From positions 1 to 11,732 of the forward strand of contig JAISSC010000159.1 in assembly GCA_031273305.1 (NCBI GenBank): a DNA stretch of 11,732 nt, given 5' to 3'. The notes beneath the pieces are model-generated. The model made no database searches. It worked only from the letters and a program-made list of their open reading frames with translations, and was not told the DNA's origin. The DNA is from Flavobacteriaceae bacterium. GTDB lineage: Bacteria > Bacteroidota > Bacteroidia > Flavobacteriales > Weeksellaceae. The position numbers and the translations under genes are program-made. Of this stretch, positions 5,689 through 11,732 are shown in pieces; the stretch's first letter is position 1, and each line of letters starts with the position of its first letter.

Positions 5689-6204
5689 ATGAAGACAAAA
5701 ACCCCTTCGGAATCAAAGACCGTCATGACTACTATGGTACTTACTAATGAAACCAACGTTTATAACAACATGTTCGGCGGCGACCTATTATCCCTTATGG
5801 ATAGAGCCTGTGCTATTGCGGCACAGAGACATGCCGAAGCACCGGTTGTAACCGCTTCCGTGAATCATGTTTCTTTTTCCCTACCCATCCCGGCAGGAAG
5901 TATCGTAGAAGTAACCGCCAAAGTATCCAAATCTTTTGGTTCTTCTATGGAAGTATTTGCAGATGTGTGGATTGATGATCCTTTAAACCAAATCAGGACA
6001 AAAACCAATGAGGGTATCTATACTTTTGTAGCACTTGATGAAGACAGAAAACCCAAAAAGGTTCCGGAACTGATCCCTGAAACAGAAGAAGAGATGCTAC
6101 GCCACAAAGGAGCACAACAAAGGAGAGAACTTTCCCTGATTTTATCCGGGAGGCTTAATCCTTCCGATGCTCATGAACTCAAAAAACTTCTGGGTAAAAT
6201 TTAA
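5689..6204 (+). CDS. Hotdog-fold acyl-CoA thioesterase (YciA/BFIT-like)
   Basis: Cytosolic thioesterase hydrolysing acyl-CoA to free fatty acid and CoA. The 171-aa sequence has the family active-site stretch NNMFGGDLLSLMDRACAIAA (26-45) with Asp38 as the likely catalytic acid, followed by the hotdog strands ASVNHVSFSLPIPAG (56-70) and VEVTAKVSKSFGSSMEV (73-89). The C-terminal tail (about 125-171) is charged. It follows the HU-CCDC81-like gene by one base. Its TAA stop shares bases with the TAA of the convergent lpxH in a TTAA tetranucleotide. Substrate length preference cannot be told from sequence. Confidence 0.9.
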   Translation: MKTKTPSESKTVMTTMVLTNETNVYNNMFGGDLLSLMDRACAIAAQRHAEAPVVTASVNHVSFSLPIPAGSIVEVTAKVSKSFGSSMEVFADVWIDDPLNQIRTKTNEGIYTFVALDEDRKPKKVPELIPETEEEMLRHKGAQQRRELSLILSGRLNPSDAHELKKLLGKI

Positions 6205-7001
6205 TCCGATTCTTTCTCGACAAAACTGAGAAGGTTCAATTCCTTTCCGTCAAAAACGGCATAAGTATAATACGTAATCCAGTCGCCGAGATTAATGTAA
6301 TGGCTGTTCTTATGCTCCCCTATTTCCAAATCCATAGGTAGATGACGATGCCCGTAAATAAAATAGTCGTAATGTTTTTCATTTAACTTCTCCTCTGAAA
6401 AAATAATCAGCCACTCTTTATCCGTTCCCAAAAATTTAACATCTTCCTCTCCGCTTATCAACCTGTTTTTCCTCGATAAATAATTTCCCAGAGCCATGCC
6501 TATATCCGGATGAAGCCAGCGAAAAAACCAACGAGCAACCGGATTAATAAACAGTTTTTTCATCCTTTTATACCCGAAATCTCCCGGACCTAATCCATCG
6601 CCGTGAGCAATAAAAAATGCCTTGCCGTTAATTGTAAACTCCTGTTCCTCCCTAAGAAGAACTGCATGAATCTCATTTTGAAGATAATCTCTCATCCACA
6701 GGTCATGATTTCCTGTGAAAAAGTAAATCCGGATGCCTTTATCGGAAAGTTCCGCCAGTTTTCCTAAAACACGTACAAATCCTTTGGGAACCACTGTTTT
6801 ATATTCATGCCAAAAATCGAACAGGTCTCCCAATAAGAATAAAACCTGTGCTTCTTCTTTGATCTCGTCCAGAAAATCGACAAATATCTTCTCCCTTACT
6901 TTGGAAGAAACCTCATCGGGAGAGCCAAAATGCTGATCAGAAACAAAATAAACCTTTTTCCCCTCTTCTACTTCTATTTCTATTGATCCTCTCTTATCCA
7001 T
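6201..7001 (-). CDS. lpxH: UDP-2,3-diacylglucosamine diphosphatase
   Basis: Metallophosphoesterase that cleaves UDP-2,3-diacylglucosamine to lipid X and UMP in lipid A synthesis, at the inner face of the inner membrane. All metal-binding blocks are in order in the 266-aa product: SDQHFG (21-26), GDLFDFW (58-64), TGNHDLW (96-102), AHGDGLG (132-138) and GHRH (217-220). The FINPVARWFFRWLHPDIG segment (151-168) fits the membrane-associated lid of LpxH. It is downstream of queD with a 22-bp overlap, so it is translated from the same mRNA. The stop codon overlaps that of the convergent thioesterase. It could be a close paralogue of unknown substrate, but motif content and length favour LpxH. Confidence 0.88.
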   Translation of the reverse strand: MDKRGSIEIEVEEGKKVYFVSDQHFGSPDEVSSKVREKIFVDFLDEIKEEAQVLFLLGDLFDFWHEYKTVVPKGFVRVLGKLAELSDKGIRIYFFTGNHDLWMRDYLQNEIHAVLLREEQEFTINGKAFFIAHGDGLGPGDFGYKRMKKLFINPVARWFFRWLHPDIGMALGNYLSRKNRLISGEEDVKFLGTDKEWLIIFSEEKLNEKHYDYFIYGHRHLPMDLEIGEHKNSHYINLGDWITYYTYAVFDGKELNLLSFVEKESD

Positions 7002-7423
7002 TCTCCATAGGAAGTTTCGGTTTCGTATAATTTGAGTTTAGCCAATATAACATCCTTAGGAAGTTTCGACTGAATTTTATCCGCAAAATCAAGCAACATA
7101 TTCTCACAAGTAGGCTGATAATCGGTAAAAACGATCTTATGCCCCTCTTTTAATAAACTCTCGCCTAAATTTTTATGTTCAGATCTTGCATTTAGTAAGA
7201 CTGCATGATCTAACGGAGCTAATATCAGGGACTTAACTATGGATTTTAAATCTCCGAAGTCCATAATCATTCCGTTCTTTGGGTTATTTATATCATTACA
7301 GGGTTCTCCTTTAACCGTAACGTACAATTTATATGAATGTCCATGAATATTTTTACATTTCCCGTCATATCCCCACAACGCATGCGCCGCTTCGAAAGTA
7401 AATATTTTAGTTAACCGAATCAC
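6980..7423 (-). CDS. queD: 6-carboxy-5,6,7,8-tetrahydropterin synthase QueD
   Basis: Converts 7,8-dihydroneopterin triphosphate to 6-carboxytetrahydropterin, the second step to queuosine. The 147-aa sequence of the PTPS family carries the zinc histidines His14 (FTFEAAH), His27 and His29 (CKNIHGHSY), with Cys23 in the CxxxHGH pattern of QueD. Also seen: MIMDFGDLK (52-60), the catalytic LDHAVLL (71-77), PTCEN (104-108) and ETETSYGEW (134-142). It is first in a two-gene unit with lpxH, 22 bp overlapping. A matching promoter is located inside the first codons of the divergent comF. Other queuosine precursor genes are not in the window, but tgt, which inserts the precursor base, lies 3 kb away. 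Confidence 0.93.
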   Translation of the reverse strand: MIRLTKIFTFEAAHALWGYDGKCKNIHGHSYKLYVTVKGEPCNDINNPKNGMIMDFGDLKSIVKSLILAPLDHAVLLNARSEHKNLGESLLKEGHKIVFTDYQPTCENMLLDFADKIQSKLPKDVILAKLKLYETETSYGEWIREDQ

Positions 7424-7440
7424 AATTAAATATTTTTACC

Positions 7441-7448
7441 TAACTTTA
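7441..7448 (+). promoter_or_regulatory. Imperfect -7 box for comF
   Basis: TAACTTTA differs from TAnnTTTG only in the last base and lies 11 nt before the comF ATG. No TTG occurs at 19-21 nt upstream. It is the only candidate in the 36-bp gap between queD and comF. Confidence 0.3.
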
Positions 7449-7450
7449 GG

Positions 7451-7480
7451 CAAAGGTAAATGAAAAAAATTATGTGGCAA
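7451..7480 (-). promoter_or_regulatory. queD-lpxH promoter inside the comF 5' end
   Basis: On the minus strand TTG (7480-7478), 19 nt, TACCTTTG (7458-7451) matches the Bacteroidota promoter consensus fully. The queD ATG is 27 nt further on. The -33 box and most of the spacer lie inside comF codons 1-7, so the divergent gene's N-terminus is constrained by this signal. Confidence 0.7.
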
Positions 7481-8143
7481 GATGTTCTCTCTACGTTATT
7501 CCCTAAAAGGTGCATCGGATGTGAAACTATCATCCCCTCGTCGCAACTGTTCTTATGTGAAAGATGTACCTGTAATTTACCCTTTGCCCATCTGCCTCTG
7601 AACAAGGAAAATTTTTTATATGAAAAGATAGACCCTACTGCAAAAATAGAAGCCGCATCTTCTTTGCTATTCTTTAAAAAAGATACCCTTTCTCAAAAAC
7701 TGATCCACCACCTGAAATATAAAAATCGCCCTGAACTCGGCGAATGGCTGGCAAAGATATGGTTTGAACAGAACAGGCACAATTCCGCATTAGCAGAGAT
7801 CGAATCGGTTATCCCGGTTCCCATTCATTCCAAAAGACTGAAAAAACGAAACTATAATCAGGTAAGCCTGTGTGGCAGGAAATTGGCATCGCTTCTTAAT
7901 TGTGAATATGACGAGACTACTCTCATACGTATTCACCATCTGGAATCTCAAACCCAGTCGGGAAAATATGAACGGATGAACAGGATGAAAAATGCCTTTC
8001 AGAGAACGAATCAGGAAGTGAAGCATTACCTGTTGGTCGATGATGTTTTTACCACCGGCGCAACTCTTTCCTCCTGCACTAAAGAACTGACAAAGGTTGA
8101 AGGTTCAAAAGTCAGCATATTTGCTTTGGCTACGACCGAGTAA
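7460..8143 (+). CDS. comF: ComF-family phosphoribosyltransferase-like protein
   Basis: A 227-aa ComF/GntX-like protein: an N-terminal zinc finger made by CxxC pairs Cys18/Cys21 (KRCIGC) and Cys33/Cys36 (LCERC), then a type I phosphoribosyltransferase fold with the PRPP-binding loop LLVDDVFTTGATLSSC (191-206) and the IPVPIHSKRLKKRNYNQ stretch (118-134). In competent bacteria ComF helps internalised single-stranded DNA through the membrane for transformation; in others the role is unclear. It diverges from queD with a 36-bp gap and is convergent with tsaB. No other competence gene is nearby. Confidence 0.9.
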   Translation: MKKIMWQDVLSTLFPKRCIGCETIIPSSQLFLCERCTCNLPFAHLPLNKENFLYEKIDPTAKIEAASSLLFFKKDTLSQKLIHHLKYKNRPELGEWLAKIWFEQNRHNSALAEIESVIPVPIHSKRLKKRNYNQVSLCGRKLASLLNCEYDETTLIRIHHLESQTQSGKYERMNRMKNAFQRTNQEVKHYLLVDDVFTTGATLSSCTKELTKVEGSKVSIFALATTE

Positions 8144-8210
8144 GACAGGGAAAGTGCAGGTGTTTATCTTATTTGTATCGGCGAGAGTTAAAACGTTAAA
8201 AAATAATCCC

Positions 8211-8876
8211 TTATTTCCATTCTTTTAAATAAAAGGGGTCGAAATAGGCTATATCTTCAAAATCATGGGATTGATATTTTTTATACGAAGCAGGTATCAT
8301 ATTCTCAGCGGAGGGATATGAATGGCTAAATGAGATATTCTGTAAATTTTGGGAGGTTTCCATGAAAAGCCTCTCTATTTTCTCAACAGCATCTCCTATA
8401 AACAATACTTTTTTAGCTCTATATTTTTCAAAGGAAAATTCGCGTAGGATATGGGCATGTGTTTCCTCTACGGGGTTACCTTCGGAAGTGAACACCGAAG
8501 TATATACTTCCATCCTTCTGGCATCCATAACAGGAATAATAAAATCATACTCGGAATTAAAGTAGGGACACGCCAGTATGTATAAGGAATTTACGGAAAT
8601 AAGCGGAATGTCGTTACCAAAGCAGAAACCTTTTGCAGAGGCAACGCCGATTCGTAATCCGGTATAGGAGCCGGGACCTTTCCCTACCGAAACGGCATGA
8701 ATATCTTCCAGTCCCAGTTCGGCTCCTTCTAAAGCCCATTGTATGAAAGTGTGCAGATTTTCACTGTGTTTAAAATCAGGGGAGATTTCCTCACATAAAG
8801 AGTTCAATTTCCCATCGGTTCCCAATGAAACGGAGCAGTTTTTTGATGAGGTTTCTATATGAAGTATGTTTACCAT
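8211..8876 (-). CDS. tsaB: tRNA t6A37 threonylcarbamoyltransferase complex dimerisation subunit TsaB
   Basis: Partner of TsaD and TsaE in forming threonylcarbamoyladenosine at position 37 of ANN-decoding tRNAs. The 221-aa ASKHA-fold protein begins MVNILHIETSSKNCSVSL (phosphate-1-like region) and has the TsaB hallmark GKGPGSYTGLRIGVASAKG (65-83). TsaB lacks the metal-binding His pair of TsaD, and none is seen here. IPVMDARRMEVYTSVF (113-128) is also family-typical. Length is normal (E. coli about 231). It is the last gene of a minus-strand operon, 7 bp after the 66-aa membrane protein. Confidence 0.93.
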   Translation of the reverse strand: MVNILHIETSSKNCSVSLGTDGKLNSLCEEISPDFKHSENLHTFIQWALEGAELGLEDIHAVSVGKGPGSYTGLRIGVASAKGFCFGNDIPLISVNSLYILACPYFNSEYDFIIPVMDARRMEVYTSVFTSEGNPVEETHAHILREFSFEKYRAKKVLFIGDAVEKIERLFMETSQNLQNISFSHSYPSAENMIPASYKKYQSHDFEDIAYFDPFYLKEWK

Positions 8877-8883
8877 CGAAAGA

Positions 8884-9084
8884 TTATTTCTCTTTTTTAT
8901 TCCTTCTGTAATTCACCACTATTTGGATAATAATAGAGATAATTCCTGCACAGAGAAAAGCTAAAGCGAAATATTTATTTTGCCGTATATCTCCTGTTTT
9001 AGCAGTATACCAGAAATAGGCTCTGACTATAAAATAAATTCCAATAAGAGCGGCAAAGAAATTAATTAAGGTGTTCTTTTTCAT
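8884..9084 (-). CDS. Small two-TM membrane protein in the tgt operon
   Basis: Unrecognised 66-aa protein with hydrophobic segments at about 7-26 (INFFAALIGIYFIVRAYFWY) and 40-58 (ALAFLCAGIISIIIQIVVN), a polar loop TAKTGDIRQNKY and a strongly basic tail YRRNKKEK, so both ends are probably cytosolic. It lies 13 bp after the Lpt permease and 7 bp before tsaB, all on one strand, which supports expression as part of the operon. Function unknown; a helper of the permease is conceivable but not shown. Confidence 0.75.
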   Translation of the reverse strand: MKKNTLINFFAALIGIYFIVRAYFWYTAKTGDIRQNKYFALAFLCAGIISIIIQIVVNYRRNKKEK

Positions 9085-9097
9085 AGGTTATTGATAT

Positions 9098-10198
9098 TTA
9101 GGCATATGCTCGTTTTAAATATACTATTAATGTTATAATTCCAAACACGAAATTAGGAAGCCACACAGCCAGCCATGAAGCCATAATTCCTTTGGATGAA
9201 AATATCTGTAATGCCTGAAACGAGAATATATATACAAAAGCGCAAGAAATTCCTATAGCCAGATTTATCCCGATTCCTCCTCTTTTTTTGGTAGACGAGA
9301 GAGATAAAGCCAAAAAGGTAAGAATAATAACGGCAACGGAAGAACTTGTCCTCTGGTGCAGTTCATTAAGATAAATATTTACGTTATTGGCTCCTTTCAT
9401 TTTTTCCCTTTGTATGAACTTGGTCAATTCCGGAGTGTTCATGGTCTCTGCGACAAAGGCTTCCGGGAGTAGTTCGTCGGGAGTAAAATCAAAATGTTTT
9501 TTTAAAGTTTGCCCGTTTTTCAGGGATATAACCTTCCCCTGAGGAGAAATCTCTTTTTCATAGTAATTCCCCAAAACATAGGTAGTATCCGTTTCAGACC
9601 AGTAAATTTCAGTAGCCCGTATCTCCTGAAGCAAAATTCTTTTATCGTTAAATCTTTGGTATAGAAAACCGGTGCCTCTCTTATTCTGCCGATTATAACT
9701 GTTTACAAAAAGATATTCCGTAGGTGATATTTGTGAGGAAATATTCTGATTAGCCTCATAAGCCTGTTTTTTATTTCCTGTAAGGGTCTGCACATTAAAT
9801 TCATTCTTTTTGATGTTTGCCCAGGGAAGTAAAAAATGATTGGTCATAAAAGAAGCTAAAGCAATCAGGATGCCTACTATCAGATAGGGTCTTGAAAACC
9901 GGAAAAAGCTCGTTCCGGAGCTGGTAATGGCTACAATTTCCGTATTGTTTGCCAGCCTTGACGTAAAATATATAACAGAAATAAAAACCAGTATGGACGC
10001 AAAAATATTCATTGCCCAAACCACATAATAAGGGTAATATTGTTCGAGAGTATCAGGTATGGAAAACCCGTTTTCGCTAAACTCCTGATAATGATTTTGA
10101 ATATCGATCACTACAAAAACAACAATCAGAAGGAGCATCATGAAAAACAAGGTTCCTAAGAAATTACGGATGATATACTTGTCTAATATTGTCATCAT
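9098..10198 (-). CDS. LptF/LptG-family permease (YjgP/YjgQ)
   Basis: Inner-membrane subunit of the LPS export ABC transporter, which passes LPS to the periplasmic bridge. The start at 10198 gives 366 aa beginning MMTILDKYIIRNFLGTLFF, and its ATG overlaps the tgt stop as ATGA; an upstream ATG at 10237 inside tgt would add 13 polar residues and is less likely. Six membrane segments are visible in the family's 3+3 arrangement: about 14-32, 57-80, 104-125, 286-303, 309-332 and 340-362, with a periplasmic beta-jellyroll-like domain (about 130-280) between. Bacteroidota have two paralogues of this family; F or G cannot be assigned here. Confidence 0.9.
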   Translation of the reverse strand: MMTILDKYIIRNFLGTLFFMMLLLIVVFVVIDIQNHYQEFSENGFSIPDTLEQYYPYYVVWAMNIFASILVFISVIYFTSRLANNTEIVAITSSGTSFFRFSRPYLIVGILIALASFMTNHFLLPWANIKKNEFNVQTLTGNKKQAYEANQNISSQISPTEYLFVNSYNRQNKRGTGFLYQRFNDKRILLQEIRATEIYWSETDTTYVLGNYYEKEISPQGKVISLKNGQTLKKHFDFTPDELLPEAFVAETMNTPELTKFIQREKMKGANNVNIYLNELHQRTSSSVAVIILTFLALSLSSTKKRGGIGINLAIGISCAFVYIFSFQALQIFSSKGIMASWLAVWLPNFVFGIITLIVYLKRAYA

Positions 10199-11325
10199 AG
10201 TCTTGTTTTGAGTTGAGGGATCACTGTTTTCTTCCAAAGGCTGAAATCTCCGTCCAGTATATGTTTTCTCGCTGTTTTTACCATATCCAGATAAAAAGCC
10301 AAATTATGGATGGAAGCTATTTGTTTTCCTAAAAATTCATTAACGGAAAATAAATGTCTCACATAGGCTTTGCTATATTCCTTATCTACAAAGGCGGTTC
10401 CTTTAGCATCCAGTTCGGAAAGGTCTTCTGCCCACTTCTTATTTTTTATATTGATAACCCCATCCCAAGTAAAAAGCATTCCGTTCCGGGCGTTTCTTGT
10501 CGGCATCACACAGTCCATCATATCAATACCTAAAGAGATAGATTCCAGAATGTTCCACGGAGTTCCCACTCCCATCAGATAGCGAGGTTTTTCTTCGGGT
10601 AGAATATCCGTTACCAGATCGGTAATTCGATACATTTCTTCCTCAGGTTCTCCCACGCTTAATCCTCCAATGGCATTTCCATCCGCCTCAACGGAAGAAA
10701 TAAACTCAGCCGAGACTTTTCTCAAATCATCAAAGGTACTCCCCTGCACTATCGGAAACAAATGCTGCTTATAACCGTATAATTCAGGATTTTCATCACA
10801 CCATGCCACGCCTCTTTTTAACCATTTATGGGTAATTTCCAAAGATTTTTTGGCATAGGAATACTCACAGGGATAAGGGGTACATTCATCAAAAGCCATA
10901 AAAATATCCCCCCCGATGTATCTTTGAATCTCCATTGACTTCTCAGGGGTAAAAAAGTGGTAAGACCCATCTATATGAGATTTGAACTTCACTCCGTCTT
11001 CTTGTATCTTTCTTGTTTGAGAGAGAGAAAACACCTGATACCCTCCACTATCAGTGAGAATAGGGCTATCCCAACGGATGAATTTATGTAATCCTCCGGC
11101 TTTATATAAAATATCCGTTCCGGGTCGCAGGTATAAATGATAAGTGTTTCCTAAAATAATTTGGGCTTTAATATCTTCTTTTAATTCTCTCTGATGGACG
11201 GATTTTACAGAGCCTATTGTTCCTACCGGCATGAAAATGGGGGTTTCAATTCTTCCGTGATCTGTCTGAACAATTCCTGCTCTGGCTTTGGAATTTTTAT
11301 CTATTGTATCTATCTTAAAAAACAT
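10195..11325 (-). CDS. tgt: tRNA-guanine transglycosylase Tgt (zinc cysteines missing)
   Basis: Exchanges guanine at wobble position 34 of GUN tRNAs for the queuosine precursor preQ1. The 376-aa protein shows DSGGYQVFSL (92-101, with the catalytic Asp92), FDECTPYP (145-152), GGLSVGEP (220-227) and GIDMMDCVMPTRNARNG (266-282) with the nucleophile Asp271. Odd: bacterial Tgt normally has a CxCxxC zinc site before YSRAY. Here the aligned LDAKGTAFVDKEYSKAY (305-321) has Gly309, Ala311 and Asp314 in the three cysteine places, while the His of TIHNL is kept (His340). The rest is intact, so activity is likely with a metal-free or altered C-terminal region. First gene of the operon; a TATATTTG box ends 5 nt before the ATG. 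Confidence 0.95.
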   Translation of the reverse strand: MFFKIDTIDKNSKARAGIVQTDHGRIETPIFMPVGTIGSVKSVHQRELKEDIKAQIILGNTYHLYLRPGTDILYKAGGLHKFIRWDSPILTDSGGYQVFSLSQTRKIQEDGVKFKSHIDGSYHFFTPEKSMEIQRYIGGDIFMAFDECTPYPCEYSYAKKSLEITHKWLKRGVAWCDENPELYGYKQHLFPIVQGSTFDDLRKVSAEFISSVEADGNAIGGLSVGEPEEEMYRITDLVTDILPEEKPRYLMGVGTPWNILESISLGIDMMDCVMPTRNARNGMLFTWDGVINIKNKKWAEDLSELDAKGTAFVDKEYSKAYVRHLFSVNEFLGKQIASIHNLAFYLDMVKTARKHILDGDFSLWKKTVIPQLKTRL

Positions 11326-11330
11326 ATGTG

Positions 11331-11338
11331 CAAATATA
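11331..11338 (-). promoter_or_regulatory. -7 box directly before tgt
   Basis: TATATTTG on the minus strand ends 5 nt before the tgt ATG (CACAT between). Transcription would begin about at the start codon, so a leaderless or nearly leaderless operon mRNA is suggested. No good TTG is seen 19-21 nt upstream. Confidence 0.5.
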
Positions 11339-11423
11339 TAAAGAGATTCAGGAATAATTGGGAAGCCGGTAAATTTTCTTGACTTTGACTATGCGATACC
11401 CAATTGGTACTACAAAAAGCAAA

Positions 11424-11459
11424 AACCTTAAACTTTATTCTTAATTAAAGTTTAAGGTT
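11424..11459. terminator. AT-rich bidirectional intrinsic terminator
   Basis: Perfect 13-bp arms AACCTTAAACTTT (11424-11436) and AAAGTTTAAGGTT (11447-11459) with a 10-nt loop. T-rich sequence follows on the plus strand (CTTTATTTTAA) and on the minus strand (TTTTTGCTTTTTG). Since no plus-strand gene lies to the left, it most likely ends leftward transcription coming from beyond the window, insulating the tgt operon. Confidence 0.7.
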
Positions 11460-11578
11460 CTTTATTTTAACGTGAGTTCGGGTTAAGCACATTATAATTT
11501 TTTGAATTGGAATATGATGAAAGATAATTGAATAATGTTACATTCCTCCAGAATGCCGTTATGGGTGGGGGATTGTTC

Positions 11579-11681
11579 ATTCTACCGAGCTAACATCCCG
11601 ATGGGATGTACAGCCACGAACGAATAATTATGCTTGCCGAATTTTATCCCATTAGGGATTCAAGCTCGGTAGAATAAGGAT
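11579..11681. repeat. Dispersed repeat, copy 2, with 13-bp terminal inverted repeats
   Basis: ATTCTACCGAGCT (11579-11591) is exactly inverted as AGCTCGGTAGAAT (11663-11675), bounding a 97-bp unit. Inside are two smaller stems: ACATCCC/GGGATGT (11593-11599, 11603-11609) and ATCCC/GGGAT (11646-11650, 11655-11659). The segment 11626-11681 matches copy 1 at 201-255. No coding capacity. This fits a MITE or REP/BIME-like element moved by an enzyme encoded elsewhere. Confidence 0.7.
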
Positions 11682-11694
11682 AACGTCATAGTGG

Positions 11695-11718
11695 GTTGTA
11701 TGCCGTCAGGTATACAAC
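11695..11718. repeat. Imperfect hairpin beside repeat copy 2
   Basis: Arms GTTGTATGCC (11695-11704) and GGTATACAAC (11709-11718) pair with one G-T mismatch around the loop GTCA. It shares the ATACCT/CGG look (read on the minus strand) with the palindrome at 172-199, so it may be another module of the same repeat family. Confidence 0.5.
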
Positions 11719-11732
11719 AAACAATAATCATT

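Larger units (their letters stand above)
11326..11732. other. 407-bp gene-free right end
   Basis: No credible coding frame. It contains the tgt -7 box, a 13-bp-arm terminator-like hairpin (11424-11459), the repeat element with terminal inverted repeats (11579-11675) and a further hairpin (11695-11718). The repeat may continue beyond the window. Confidence 0.65.

Noticed and set aside
10199..10237. Upstream ATG giving a 379-aa Lpt permease
   Set aside because: It would add 13 polar residues before the family's usual start and overlap tgt by 43 bp; the ATGA overlap is the better start.
1..11732. CRISPR array, tRNA gene, prophage, toxin-antitoxin or defence cluster
   Set aside because: No regularly spaced direct repeats, no tRNA-like fold, and all larger genes belong to housekeeping or common accessory families.

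Overview
This 11.7-kb window is most likely a chromosomal segment of a Bacteroidota bacterium, probably class Flavobacteriia; the genus cannot be named from sequence alone. The evidence is AT-rich DNA, several promoter-like TAnnTTTG boxes (some with a TTG 19-21 nt upstream), starts without obvious Shine-Dalgarno sites, a secreted nuclease with a type IX secretion C-terminal domain, an HU-CCDC81-type protein, and a SufT-like/bacilliredoxin gene pair.

Layout. Positions 1-225 hold no gene: a strong hairpin, a 28-bp perfect palindrome and one copy of a dispersed repeat that runs into the 3' end of rsmE. Positions 226-1804 (minus strand) are a cluster: bacilliredoxin, SufT-like Fe-S protein, then rsmE. 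rnpA (1938-2306) diverges from it. Two small two-TM membrane proteins follow on the minus strand (2319-2513, 2589-2795), with a combined terminator/promoter between them. Next is a 454-bp non-coding stretch with nested inverted repeats, a secreted endonuclease I-like protein (3250-4332), a Crp/Fnr-like regulator (4536-5147), and a two-gene unit of an HU-CCDC81-like protein and a hotdog acyl-CoA thioesterase (5271-6204). Convergent with these is queD-lpxH (minus, 7423 to 6201). comF (7460-8143) diverges from queD. The right part is a minus-strand operon: tgt, an LptF/LptG-family permease, a 66-aa membrane protein and tsaB (11325 down to 8211). Positions 11326-11732 carry no gene; they hold an AT-rich terminator-like hairpin and a second repeat copy with 13-bp terminal inverted repeats.

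Function. Most genes are housekeeping. RNA modification and processing dominate: RsmE (16S rRNA m3U), RnpA (tRNA 5' processing), QueD and Tgt (making the queuosine precursor and inserting it), TsaB (t6A). Envelope lipid A/LPS work is represented by LpxH and the Lpt permease, and Fe-S/thiol homeostasis by SufT-like and Brx. I found no phage, CRISPR, toxin-antitoxin or defence island. The unusual items are the repeat family that supplies the C-terminus of RsmE, a Tgt lacking the three canonical zinc-binding cysteines, very compact signals (a promoter inside comF, a shared TTAA double stop, an ATGA overlap), two possibly leaderless genes, and a nested inverted-repeat structure upstream of the secreted nuclease.
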